From Carnegiea gigantea (lineage: Eukaryota; Streptophyta; Magnoliopsida; Caryophyllales; Cactaceae), in the NCBI GenBank assembly GCA_029747015.1, contig JAKOGI010000178.1, positions 438,569 through 502,568 on the forward strand: DNA of 64,000 nucleotides. Reading direction: 5' to 3'. Made by a program: the position numbers and the translations under genes. Each line of letters starts with the position of its first letter. The first letter of the stretch is position 1. This document shows positions 1-11,838 of the stretch, in pieces. A model generated the notes under the pieces. It did no database searches, was not told the DNA's origin, and saw only the letters and a list, made by a program, of their open reading frames with translations.

Positions 1-54
1 TGTAAAAAGATGTAAGAAGCTGTAAGGAGCTATAAGGATGGATGTAAGGAGTTG
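1..54. repeat. Short block of the 10-bp 'gatgtaagga' minisatellite at the window edge
   Basis: Degenerate copies of the unit gatgtaagga/gctgtaagga run from the first base to about 54, in the same orientation as the larger array at 555-692. The array probably continues beyond the window. The two blocks are separated by about 500 bp of very AT-rich DNA (55-540) in which I see no gene. Confidence 0.6.
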
Positions 55-554
55 TTGAATTGTTGAAGAGTTGTATAGTATAATTTATTTTACAATGAAC
101 GTTTTGGATGAAAAATAATAATATTAAAATAATATACTTATTAAAAATAAACAATTAATTAAGTTAATTAGACAACAATAAAATAAATTAATCCCCATAA
201 ATTTCATAAATAAAATTTCGTCCAAGATTTTTTATATGAACATTAGTTTGATCGAATAAGCAAAGTATAACAAAAAAAAAAAAAAAACTTTTTTAACAAA
301 ATTGAATACAACTCTTCAAATAAATTCCTATTTTAAGCAAATAATTTTAAATATAAATAAATGTATGGTCATCTATAATAATATATATTTCATGTCGAAA
401 ATCAAATATAATTTACGATGTTATATTATGTTTTTATATTTATGTAAATGTTGTGTTCATAAGATATTTATAAATTTTGTATATTCGTAGTATCATTAAA
501 AAAAAATACATATTTCTATAACTAAAATAAATAAATGTTATAGAAAATCTATGA

Positions 555-692
555 GATGTAAGAAGATGTATGAAGATGTAAGGAGATGTACGGAGATGTA
601 AGAAGATGTAAGAAGATGCAAGGAGATGTAAGAAGATATAAGAAGATGTAAGGAACTGTAAGGAGATGTAAGAAGCTGTAAGGACATGTAAG
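555..692. repeat. 10-bp minisatellite, about 14 units
   Basis: Fourteen near-perfect units of gatgtaagaa or gatgtaagga follow head to tail. Most units differ by one or two bases. The period is exactly 10 bp, close to one helical turn, and one strand is purine-rich. No coding capacity is evident. The sequence from 693 to 1046 is AT-rich and holds nothing I recognise. Confidence 0.85.
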
Positions 693-1046
693 CTCTTAGC
701 TAAATCCTAAAAAACGTGAAATAGAACAGGGCCTAAGAGCCTTAATCTTAATCATGATAAGTAGCCTAACCTCTTAGAGTGGATGACACATATTTAGAGT
801 GCTTGTTATCTTTTTCCAGAGGGAATTCTTGAGCTCTTGTGAGTTCTTTTAGAATGAAGACCCTTTAAATAATGGTGGTATGCTATATTTACAGAGAAAC
901 TAGAATTATGATTTTCCTCCTAATTATCTCTACTAAAAATAATCCTTTATTTTCTAGTTCATTTGTGACATGTGGGGTTTTTTTTAATTGGCCACAATAA
1001 TCTCCATCAAATATTTAATTTAATAGAATACTATAACTAATCTGAC

Positions 1047-1717
1047 AGAGCAGGTTACTCGATATTAATTTGTTGCTGTCCCCGTTTGATTAAAATTGTG
1101 TGCACATGTTGGACCTTATTAGTAGCCACACGTGAAGGGCCGTGTCGGAGTATGAAAGTGGGTGTTGTCCCACATTAATAAAATGAAAAGAATATGAAAG
1201 TGGGTATTGTCTCATATTGATAAAATTCAAAGAATATGATAGTGGGTGTCGTCTCACATTCATGAAATTAAAGGGCTTGGGTATGTATATAAACTTATGA
1301 GTTACTCTACCCATTGTCAATTGGTTTTGGGATGGAACCTCATTCGAGTTTATATGCATGACTCTTTATTGAAAGCCCAATTGATATAAAATTCAACATG
1401 ATATCAAAGCAGGTTGCTCGATATTGATTTGTCGCCATCCTCGGTTGATTAAAATTGGGTGCACATGTTGGGCCTTGTTAGTAACCCCCACGTGAGGTGG
1501 CGTATTGGAGTATGAAAGTGGGTGTTATCCTACATTGATAAAATGAAAAGAATATGAAAGTGGGTGTTGTCACGCATTGATAAAATTAAAGGGCTTAAGC
1601 ATGTTCATAAACTTGTGAGTGACTCTACCCATTGCCAATTGGTTTTCGGATGGAATCTTATTTGTGCTTACATGCATGGCTCCTTTGTTTAAGGCCCAAT
1701 TTATGTAAAATTTAACA
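1047..1717 (+). mobile_element. TRIM-like LTR array: two direct LTRs separated by a 67-bp internal segment
   Basis: Two direct repeats can be read as LTRs with TGTTGG-type starts and AACA ends: LTR A 1107-1398 and LTR B 1466-1717. Directly after LTR A lies tgatatcaaagcagg (1399-1413), a degenerate form of the initiator-Met tRNA primer site (TGGTATCAGAGC). The 67-bp internal segment 1399-1465 is also present in a related form upstream of LTR A (1047-1106), starting with a decayed primer site. Each LTR holds 2-3 copies of a roughly 40-bp repeat containing gaaagtgggtgttgtc. The layout internal-LTR-internal-LTR suggests a terminal-repeat retrotransposon in miniature that became a tandem. No protein is encoded. 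Confidence 0.6.
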
Positions 1718-2447
1718 TAGGTTGAAGTTAAAGTTATACATGTAATATTTGCACCCAAAAAAATGTATATGTAATCAAAATTATGTTAATTAAATTGATT
1801 ATAACTCAATAAGTTTATGCTTATTTTAAGTGACAAAGATATGTGATACACCGTAGCTACGTTGTATAAAATGAAAGTGTAAAAGTTCATAAAAATAATT
1901 TCTTAATTTTTTCTATCGCTTATTTTCTTGGTAATCAGTATGTAGGAGACTATTAATAATAAGGGAGTGTACATACGAGATCTATAGTATCATGAAAGAT
2001 TGAAAATAGAATAATTCCAAGTAGAAGAATATAAAACTGATGCAATAAATTTTTAAATAGACCTCAATCAATGAAGGCATCTTCCTTGTTGTATTTTGAT
2101 CCCTACAAATTCAAAAAGAATATAAAAAGAAAAACAAGTGCATCTTAAAATTGAATATAAACATCCAAGTAGAAGAAGATGAAAGGAGATGAAACAAGAG
2201 AAAAAAAAAATTTTAATCGAACTCGATTTCTTTTTAGTATTTTGATCCCTACAAATTCAAAAAAAAGATAAAAAGAAAAATGAGTCATTTTAGAATTGAA
2301 TATACAAATCAAACGTTTAAAATTATTATCGATGGACCGTGCAAAAATTCTGTCTTTACATAGAGAAAGTGTATTAGAAGGGATAATTTGTTGTAAATGG
2401 TGTGTAGTATAATCTAATAGTGTAAATTTGTATGCCATTTGTGAAGA

Positions 2448-2700
2448 GTGTGCAATATAATCCAAACGTGGGTTTAACACTAGGAAAGATATTTGTTTAG
2501 TATTAGGGAAGATATTGTAATTTAGTGAAGAATATAAGAAAGCTTAAAACGTGGGTTAGCAGAAAGAATATTGAAGATCATATAATAATGTGTGTAATAT
2601 AATTTTAATGTGGGTTTACATTAGGAAATATTACTGAAAAAGATAGTAATTTAGTGGAGAATGTGTGAAAACTTATAATGTCGGTTTAGCCTCACAAATT
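2448..2700. repeat. Degenerate two-copy direct repeat of roughly 140 bp
   Basis: Two related stretches (about 2448-2580 and 2590-2700) share the order gtgt(g)caatataat, gtgggttta, ttaggaa, agtaatttagtg(a/g)agaat, agaaagctta. Divergence is high. It lies just upstream of the polypurine tract and LTR-like sequence at 2721, so it may be part of the internal region of that element. No coding sequence is recognisable. Confidence 0.35.
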
Positions 2701-2720
2701 TTTTTCGAAGAACGGATTAT

Positions 2721-2983
2721 TTTGGGGGAGTATGTTGGAAAGATTATAGTATGTGCTGCAAAATACAACGATAAAGAACTAATGTGAACATCCTTATACA
2801 ATGATTGTTATTCACATAATTCTTAATTCTTAGTTAATCGGTACTTTTTTTTCCTTATACAGAACAGCTACGATTAAGAGTAAGAATTTTCCTTATATAT
2901 AACGGCTGTGATTAAGAGTGGGAATTAATTTCATGGCCCAAAAATTCTAATTCTTGACAATTCAGTAAAAATCCATGTCAACA
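2721..2983 (+). mobile_element. Probable copia-like polypurine tract and 3' LTR remnant
   Basis: The tract tttgggggag (2721-2730) is followed by an LTR-like segment that starts TGTTGG (2733) and ends TCAACA (2983), 251 bp, the usual inverted ends of plant Ty1/copia LTRs. Inside it is a roughly 45-bp imperfect direct repeat containing ccttatata and ggctgtgattaagagt. No matching 5' LTR was found in the window, so this is either a truncated element or a chance match of the ends. Confidence 0.35.
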
Positions 2984-3078
2984 TCACACTGCTTTTATAT
3001 AATAGTATCGAGATTTTAAAAATGGATATGGAAACAAAATTTCATATATAACTATATTAACTTTTCTTTAATAGTAAT

Positions 3079-3816
3079 TAGGGATGGCGTGGGGCAACGA
3101 GTCGATACCCCGCCCTGCATTGGGGAAAAATTCCCGTCCCTAATGGGGATGAAGACGGGGATGGGGATAGAAATAAATCCCTAAGCAGGGATGAGGACTG
3201 GGACGGGGACAAGGCAAAAATTTCCCTAGTCCCTGTCCCCGCTTTCCCGCTCAAGGAAATATCTCTGTCCCCATCCTCGTTTTCTCGTCCCCAGTTAGGG
3301 AAAAATTCTCATCCCCGTCCCTCCATATTAATTTAAAATTCAATATGAGCCTTTTAATTGTAAACATAATATTAAGGCTATATCGATATATTAAGTTTAA
3401 AAAACCGTAGATGGTAAGGACTTATTTTGTGTGATTTATGCATTGCTAGACTTACTTTGTATGGACTTGTTAAACTTTAATTTCGGTTAGATTATAAACT
3501 TTAATGAATTTTGTTAGAATTATGTTGCATGGAGCTTATAAGAGCTTATTGTACAATTAATTGGATTAGGATTTAGGGATGCCAAATTGAGCTTTCATCC
3601 AATACTTATACTATAGCTATCACGAAGGATGAAAAATAACAGGTAAAAATTCCCGTTGGGGTCCCATCGGGAATCAAATCCCCGATGAGGGCTGGGACGA
3701 GGGGACATTTTTTCCCTACAACGGCAAATGGGGCGGGGACGGGGGACGAAGATCTTAGCAGGGACGGGGACGGGGAATATGCCGCACATTCCCAACCTGC
3801 TCCGTTGCCATCCCCA
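3079..3816. mobile_element. Non-autonomous hAT element, 738 bp
   Basis: The ends are inverted repeats: TAGGGATGGC on the left and GCCATCCCCA on the right, 9 of 10 paired. They are flanked by a perfect 8-bp target duplication, atagtaat, at 3071-3078 and 3817-3824. An 8-bp duplication with T(A/G)GGGATGGC-type ends is diagnostic of the hAT superfamily. Both ends (3090-3320 and 3640-3810) are packed with G-rich or C-rich subterminal motifs around ggggacgggg, while the middle (3330-3640) is AT-rich. No transposase is encoded, so it would need a helper. Confidence 0.88.
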
Positions 3817-3824
3817 ATAGTAAT

Positions 3825-6374
3825 AGGGTCACCAACTAAATCTTATGTTATAAAAAGATTAACTACTAAAATTGGTAAACCTGAATAGTTCGGGGATGCT
3901 TTTACAGTGGTTACCACTTAGCGCCAACCACCACAACTAATTCAATCTTGACTATTGATAGCTAAAATTTAATCACATTGTTAATCAATTGACTTTTATA
4001 TAATAATTTAAAACAAATTTATAAATTGGGGATAGGTAATTAAATTCACAAATATTAATCCATGTTTGTTTAATGTTGATTGGCGATTCTCTATAATCTA
4101 GATTTCTTCTCCAACCAGTACAAAGAACGCATTATCTACAACACATGCAACCATTGAAATTACCTCTCTGATCCCATCAAAAAAGGTTTGCCAGGAAATG
4201 CCAGGAAATGACTAAATTAATACCAACAAATCAATCAACTAAGCCAAAAATTATTCAAATCAACCAACTAGCCCTCACAATTATTCAAACTAATAGAAAA
4301 TTGGGTGTCAATTGTTAAAGGAGCACTCATAACTCTACTCTTTTCTCCATGTCCATAGTACTCGATTTCTTCCACTACTATTATCACCAAACCAACTGCA
4401 ACAACCCTTCTACCATACCATTGTTGTTGATTTTGTGGAGCATATGTGCGAAGGGCACAATGAGACGAGAGAATCGAGCTTTCGAAATTCTAATGTGGTA
4501 TGATGTTAAAAAAAATTTTAATTTGAGAATGAATAAGTTTATGTACAAGATATAGAATAAACTATATTTAATGTTTTCATTTTATAAAAGTCTTTGAAAT
4601 TAAAATATTTATTGAGATTAATAGATGGTTGAGATTAGATCTTAAAAATCGAAGATTCAATTGATTCCGCTGTGATCTGTGGTGATATCATAACCTATGT
4701 AAAAAAATTTATAGTTTGGTCACTGACTCACTCATCATGAAAATTTTATGTTGCACGTGTATGTACCCTGTTAGGTACATCCTGTGCGCGGGTGGGCCAC
4801 ACAAGAAGTCATGCCTATGTGCTGCCTCACTTGTTCTCACTTAAATTATTTTTTAAAAAAAAGTCTTTTTAAAAAAAATTACAGAGTTCCACTGCACCAA
4901 TACATTTGCAGACACCTTTTCTCACTGCTCTACATTTGCAAGCTCATTGCACAATCTCTCTACTCTTTTCCTCACCATTCTCTTCTTCTTTCACTTCTTA
5001 TTGGCTTTGACGTACACCATTTTTGGTTCTCAATATACTTTAGCTCATTATTTCTTTGGTTCTCTCCTCTGTTTTTGCAAGTTTGCATCACTCTCTACTT
5101 TTTTTCTTGTCATTTTCTTCTTCTTCAGTTTCTCAATTGCTTCAACCTATTTTTATCCTTCCTAGGGTTTCCATTTAGCTCATTGTTCTCTTCTTTTAAA
5201 GTAATTTTTACTTATTCCCATCTAATCTATCATCTTTCAACTTCTTAATGGATTTTTGCTTTTTTTTGGGGATCATTTCGTTGTAATTTTAGGTTCTTTC
5301 AAAGACTACAGTTGCTCTAGAAGAATTCACAGATAATGTCACAAATAGGGAAGTTTTATTTCTAATTTTAGTTTAATTATGTATTTTATTGATTTTATTT
5401 GGTGTTCACTATTTCAATATTCTGCTTTAGTGGGTTTTAGCATTTATGATTTGTGTTCCGATGTTTTTATTTGTTCTTTCCAGCTACGGATGTTGCATTT
5501 TTCCTCTTCATCATCATTTTTACATTTTCTGCTTTTATCTGATGATTACTCATCTTTTGGTTTTTAATTTTAGATTCCTGCTGGTTTTATCACCATTGAT
5601 ACTATCTTGTATGACATAGTAAGCCTATAAGTGTGTAAGTGTGAGTGGGGATATGGTTTTGGCAATTTAGAGCATGAATAGAACTTTTGAAGCCACATTC
5701 CCGATGTTTCAAAGAAACTTCTTTACTTTCAAAGACAATATTCTAAAAGTAAATCTCTTGAAGAGCAGGTGCCAGAAATAAATCTCCTGAAAACTCATAA
5801 ATCACCCAAGTGCCAGTCACAATATTCTGGCAAGATGCATATTGAATGGTTGTGGTATATATTTGCTGCACTTTTAAACCAACGCCTTCAGGCATTTTTA
5901 AACCAACTGCTTCTAGTTGATGAGTCTCTGTCACTTTCTAGTTGGGAAACCCCTAAGCTTAAGAAGCATTTAGTGCAATCAAGTATCATGTATTGACTAT
6001 TGAGGTTCAAGTTCAAGGTTTGCCCAACTCCGCTGCATTTAAATGCTTAGGCACATCCTTGTAACCTGATAACCGTTCCATAAGAAATGAAATTAAGACT
6101 CCTTGAACCATTGCATCAACCTTCGAATAAGGTTTAGCCTTCTATTCAAGGATTCTAGGGCATCTGTCTTAAAACTAGTCAAGGGAACAATAAAGGTTAT
6201 CTTTATGTAAAAAGTCCCAACTAAAATTGTGTGCTTTGAGGCCAAGGTTCCTCCAAAGTTAAACAACAAGCAACGAATGCACTAAGCATGGCTTTGGAAA
6301 ACCTAGGAGCTCAAATGCAGTGGCTGCCACAACATATGATCAAGTGTAGTGACTAGGGGTGATGTCATGGTATT
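3825..6374. other. Unassigned AT-rich flank
   Basis: There is no convincing gene here. 4840-5580 is strongly pyrimidine-rich on the + strand with short open frames that look like composition artefacts or untranslated sequence; an exon of an old gene cannot be excluded. 4192-4211 contains a small tandem repeat of gccaggaaat. This is the sequence into which the Athila/Tat-like element inserted. Confidence 0.4.
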
Positions 6375-9300
6375 TGCTCCAAGCAAAATTATGATTTTTT
6401 TACGACACCTTTATACCGAATTTGTGCTCGAAATAATTATTATATTTAAGTTTTTATTTGACTTTATTTTATTTCATATGGGCTAAAAAATTCAGAAAAG
6501 TATTAAAAAAGATGAAGAAAAATGTTGAAAATGATGAATTGGGTCAAGAACCCAATCACTGACCTCGGTCCATCTCCTACTCTAGCCCAAAACTAAGAAA
6601 CAGAAAAAACATAAAAATAAAGTGAGAGTCTAAACACACCCCTCCCCTCACGGCCTTCTCACGTGCCTACCGCCCTCCCTATTTGTTTCTCTCTCCTCTT
6701 TGTCTCCCTAGACCCGATACACCCCCTTTCTCTCATACTCTTTCATTCTTGCTCTCTTCTATGGCTATGTAGACTGTGAAACCCACCCCAATCTCAACTC
6801 CCTCTCCCTTCGACACACCTCCACCACCACACCTTCATCAGCAGCACCACTGCAACACCAAACATCAGCACAACCCCATCTTCACCGTCCACATCAAAGT
6901 CGAAGAGAAGGGGTAAGATGAAGAGAAGAAACTGACTTTGGACGAGTACAAAATGAGGTTGCGGCAATTAAAGGCAAGGATGTGTCAGATTTTAGGGTTT
7001 TAGATTTTAAATTTTAATATCCGAATTAGGGTCTTTAGATTTTAATTTCTAGCAGAATTTTGAGTAGATTTTAGAATTTTCACATTTATTTTCCTAGTCC
7101 TCAATCTCAGGTAATTGATGTTTAATGTTGTTAATTTTTAGTTGGGATTTGTGATCTTTAAGTCTGTACATGCGTTGATTTTGCTCTGTTTCATCGAATT
7201 TGCTCTATTCTTCTCTTGTGTTCTTCGTCTTTCTTATGTTTTGTTTTTTTCATTTTATGTTTTTAATTTTGGCTGAAATGTTGCTTGTAGACATTGCAGA
7301 CGAGAATGGGATTTGGATTAATGATTTCATATGCTTGTATTCAAGTTCTAGTCATGCTTTATAGCTGGTATTGGGTTGAATGTGATGGCTTGAAACCTAG
7401 TTATTACTCCAATCTGTTTTAGGCTGGGTTTGCTGTGCTTATGACCCACCATTAATGGTAGGTATTTGACTTATGCTGAGATTTCTAGCAAGGAAGCCCA
7501 ACGTTGTGGTTTTTGATCTAAAAGTTCAGCTCATGTTTTCTGGGTTTAAGCAATTGAGCAGAGATGCCCATGGCCCCTTCATTTTTTGCAACACCCCCAG
7601 CCCCTAGGGCCAGGAGCGTTACGTTTTCTTATCTTCTTACTTAAATTCTGGGGCAAAACGGATAGAATTTTCCCTAAAAACTAACCGTTTCAAGGCTAAA
7701 AACCTTACAATAAACCCCTGCAAATCAACGGAAGCGTAAAATATTTAAAAGAAGCTCAATGGCTACACGCCGGAGTTCATAACTCAATGAGCCACTCGCT
7801 CGGAGCACACCAAATAGAACAGTTCATAATAAATGAAAGATACAACTCAACAGTTCACGCAACTGGAGTATTGGGGTTTACATCCCAAAACATAACTAAC
7901 GTTAACCAAGAAGACACCTAACTAATTAGATGGCTGACTCATACGGCCATACAGAGCGACCTTTGTACCATATGCATTACATGAACTAGAATACTTGGTT
8001 TACATACGTTTACAAACTAAGAATACATTACATGACTTCATTAAACACATAAGATCCCTCCAAATGGGCACACACGATACCTTGTAAGCAAGAATAGATT
8101 CCATCTTGATATAGCTGACTCAACTTCTTCCTGTCATAAAGAAAACCTGGGAAAAAGGAGAAAGAGTAGTGGGATGAGCAACCACACGCTCAGTGAGTGT
8201 CTCCCGACCCCCTTAAAACAAAAACGTTGCAAGCAATAACATCTTTAATAGTCACATATCATGTATTCATACTTTACTATCATATTAGGCATTCATAAAA
8301 CCCTTACGGAAGTATCATTAAACATAAACTTCATTTTAACCACTCGAACATATTTCTAGGCTCCTAAATAACCAACTTCTTAAAAACCAAGCACCCAGTG
8401 CACATAAGCAAGCAACAAGGCTAAGCACAAAAACTTTCTTTTTCATAAACATAACTATTTAGCATTCCATTCAAACTATACATGAAACCTCATTTATACA
8501 ATGTGCACATAAGGGTATCACTTTTCATAATCATACCTTTCTTGGCATTTCATTCATATGATATGCATAAAACGCACATTTCGAGTCTCAATCAAACCTC
8601 ATTCATAGGGTATGCATGAAATATGCTCATAAAGCTTTCTTCTTCACATTCGTATCTTACTTAGCATCTCATTCATAAGTTATACTTGGAATATGCACAT
8701 GTTATACATATGAAGCTTTCTTTCTTTTCTTGAAAACACTTTGCTTAGTCTCTTGAGGCTCATAAAAACACTTCTCTTTGCCTTTTGAGGCTCATATTCT
8801 TTAAAGGAAATCTCTTTCGTATTGGTTGCATACTGACCCTCATAAACTTTTCACATTTCATTCATCTGGCCTCTTAATGGCCCATAAAAACTTTCTTCTA
8901 AAATACTTGAAATGGCGTAATTCCGACTGCTTTTCTTCGCTTATTAGGAAAACACATCTGGCATAAGATCATTATAGGGTGCTGATTAGGTGAGATCTAT
9001 CCTCAACCCCATAGGGACACCTAACGCTCACGCTTAAGCTCTTACTCCCGGGGCGGCTACATATAACATATCGGACCATTACCCTCGTCAGGGTCTTTTA
9101 GGGTCTCCTAGCACCAGGACTTATCCCCCAGGCTAACATCATTCATAACATATTGTCCGAAGCACATTATTTTAACCAATTGAAAGCGTATGGGCCATAA
9201 AGGCTAATAATTTTGCTACCTCTCACAGCGAAATCCTTTTTCATACATTGCACTTTCTTTTTAATCAAATTCTTTAGGGATTCCCCCGTTCAAGCGAGTT

Positions 9301-9766
9301 CACTCCTAAAATGAAGTTCGTATAACTAAAATAGGCCATTGATTGCTAATAGTTATGGCTACTATTGTTTTGAAACACGAGAAACATCCTTTTTCAAAAC
9401 AACACCTTCACATGCATATTGCATCTTATTAACATAAAAGGGGAGGGATTCACACATAATACATTCAAGCACTTCATAATCATTTGAACACAATGAGCCA
9501 CACACGGCTTCGCAATCCACACAATTGCGGTAATCACAACCTAGACTCCCTCCTCACATAGCAATCCAGCACAGGTCCTCGAACCACTCATAGTTCTGCC
9601 TCAAACCGTCCAACTACCATCTCGAGTTCAATTTTACAATTTAGTATTCTAATCATCATGATATACTGAAAAGCGATATGTAAACTCACGTAACTTACCA
9701 ATGCTTAACTTACCAAAGAAACAAATAACAATTAGCAGTGCGCTGCATCCAACGATTATAACCATA

Positions 9767-9771
9767 CATAC

Positions 9772-9834
<63 letters not shown>

Positions 9835-9860
9835 TACATATACACATATACACACACACA
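9767..9860. repeat. Compound microsatellite (CATA)n(TA)n(CA)n in LARD LTR 1
   Basis: About five cata units run into roughly 20 ta units and then short tac/ca units. The matching sites in LTR 2 (16989-17018) and LTR 3 (33859-33896) have a short (TA)n followed by (CA)n, so the tract has changed length and make-up between copies. Confidence 0.9.
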
Positions 9861-10057
9861 TTCATACGACCTTGACTTTGAAACGAACTAGTAAGCTGCG
9901 TTAAACTAACTAAGCATGAAACACGATTGCATTCATGTATTGCAGTTAAGGGGTAAACATGCTCATTTCGTCATTCGAATGTTGTTTCCAAAGCTATTTC
10001 ACAAGCATAAGTCAACTAAATACACAAGTATCAATTCGAGGCGTTCATTCATTTTTT

Positions 10058-10312
10058 CAAAGTTATATTTCAAGCCTAATCAAGCCATTTAAGCATAATA
10101 TGATTCAAGACGTTGGTTTAGTACATCAAAGTTACTATTCAAGCCTAATGAAGCCATTCAAACATAATACGATTCAAGGCATTCGTTTAGTACATCGAAG
10201 TTACCATTCAAGCCTAATGAGGCCATTTAAACATAATACGATTCAAGGCATTCGTTTAGTACATCGAAGTTACCATTCAAGCCTAATGAGGCCATTTAAA
10301 CATAATTTAACT
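10058..10312 (+). repeat. 69-bp tandem repeat in LARD LTR 1, about 3.5 copies
   Basis: Units contain ttcaagcctaatgaggccat, ttaaacataatacgattcaa and ggcattcgtttagtacatcg. Because 69 is divisible by three, the array stays open and translates as a repeat of 23 residues (SSLMRPFKHN.. pattern), giving a 157-codon open frame. The same array is present at about 17210-17470 and 34095-34345; the frame is broken in LTR 3, so I regard it as non-coding. Up to about 10870 the sequence continues as weaker periodic copies with the word ttcgaag. Confidence 0.8.
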
Positions 10313-11838
10313 GTATGGAGAGGCATCGATTTCAAGTGTTCATATGATATTTCGAAGCTAATATTCCGGCATGGATTAACTACTATACGAGCATCGATTC
10401 GAAGTGTTAACATGTTAATTCAAAGATACTAATTAGGCATGAACCAACTCACTATTCAAGCATTGATTCTAAATGCTCACATAGCATTTCGAAGCTACTA
10501 TTTAGGCATGAATTAACTAATTATACAAGTATCAATTCAAAACATTTTTAGGTCGTTTCCAAGGTTACTTTTAAATACGAACCAAGCCACTTAGCATGCA
10601 TCGAATATAGACATTCTTAATTCATTTCGAAGTCATTTTCAAGCATGAATTAGTTAACTGATTGGACATTGTTTCGAAGTATACGTATATTATTTCAAAG
10701 CTACTTCTAAGCATGTATTAGGTAAACTAACATATATAGATTCAAAACCACTTTTTAGAATTAATCAACTAAACTAACGTTTAACGATTCGAAGTCATTT
10801 TCAGGCATAAACTAACCAAACTTAACATGCATTGCAACTTAAAGGTTAAATCCATTTCGAAACTACTAATACTTAGAAGGTGAGAAATACCCACCTGGAA
10901 TCCAAGCTAGTAAATCGACTTAGGGTTTGGTTCGGTTGGCATGCATGGAATTTGGCTCGCCCCTTCTGCTTCCCCACTCGCTAGTTGTTGTTGCCCTGCT
11001 CTGCCAACCCCCAGCCTTCATTTGGTCGGGTCAAATTCGAGCCCACACTAGTAGTGGGAACGGTGGTGGTGGCGTTGGAGGTTTCAAACCCTAACCCCCC
11101 TGAACCGTGGCTCTTGCTCGACCTATCTCTCTATGACCAGCCTGCAAACGAATTAACTCTAAAAGTGTCGGCCACCTTGACCACCGAAACAGTGCCCCAG
11201 TCGCCTGAATCGCACCCAATTCTCACGATGCTTCGAATTCCTTCTCGCTCGACCGCCCTCTCTATCTCTGTGATGGCTACGTCGGGCTGGTGGAGGAGCC
11301 TCCGGGCGGGCGGGCGCACAGGGGTGGCGCCGCCGCCGCCGGCCTTCTCTCTCTCCTTCGCTCATCCCTCTCTCTCTCTCTCCCCTCCTCTTTCTCTCTC
11401 TGGGTGTCGGGGTTGCGGGCTGGTTGAGACCCCCCTTCTCGCTTGTGGTTCTGCCGTGAAAGAGAAAGGGGCTTCGGTCCCTTATTCTTCTTTTTTTTTT
11501 TGATCCAAAAGCCACACTAATTAAATCCTATTCCCATTTTCGTTATTGATCGGTCTAAGCTCGCCCTACAACTAGCATCCTACTTAAACTTCGGGAATCG
11601 ACTAAATAAAATGAAAAAATGATTTTAAAAACTCAGATTAGCATCGATTCAATAATTTTATAAATGAGTAACGTCAATAAAATCAATAATAACAATAGCA
11701 ATTCTTTTTAATATAATTATCGTTCACATAAGCACATCGATACTAATTTAACTCATATGCTTAAATGAAAATAAGAATTTTGTAACGTAGAAGGTAAGGC
11801 AGCTACATTAACGTAAAATAAAGAAGGCGAGTCTTACA

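Larger units (their letters stand above)
7587..11838 (-). repeat. LARD LTR 1 (3' LTR on the minus strand), 4252 bp
   Basis: It begins tgcaacacccccag and ends ggcgagtcttaca. It is the longest of the three, holding both a segment missing from LTR 2 (about 7846-7945) and one missing from LTR 3 (about 10890-11020). It contains a TA/CA microsatellite (9767-9860), a 69-bp tandem repeat (about 10060-10310) and a CT-rich, GC-rich block (10980-11500) that would be near the U3 start. The open frames inside it, such as 10985-11503, are not conserved as proteins. Confidence 0.88.

Noticed and set aside
4784..5248. 154-codon frame rich in Phe, Leu and Ser
   Set aside because: It is produced by a pyrimidine-rich tract; no domain, and the composition is that of untranslated sequence.
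6288..6300. ggctt at 6288 followed by tgg, matching the ggctt after 49631, as the target duplication of the Athila-like element
   Set aside because: If the LTR began there, 84 bp more should be shared with the 3' LTR; it is not. The match is probably chance.
9649..9904. Open frames of about 70 codons on both strands (Ile/Tyr repeats)
   Set aside because: They are translations of the TA/CA microsatellite in LARD LTR 1.
10985..11503. 172-codon + strand frame with Pro/Ser/Leu-rich sequence
   Set aside because: It lies in the GC-rich, CT-rich part of a LARD LTR; the matching LTRs do not keep the frame.
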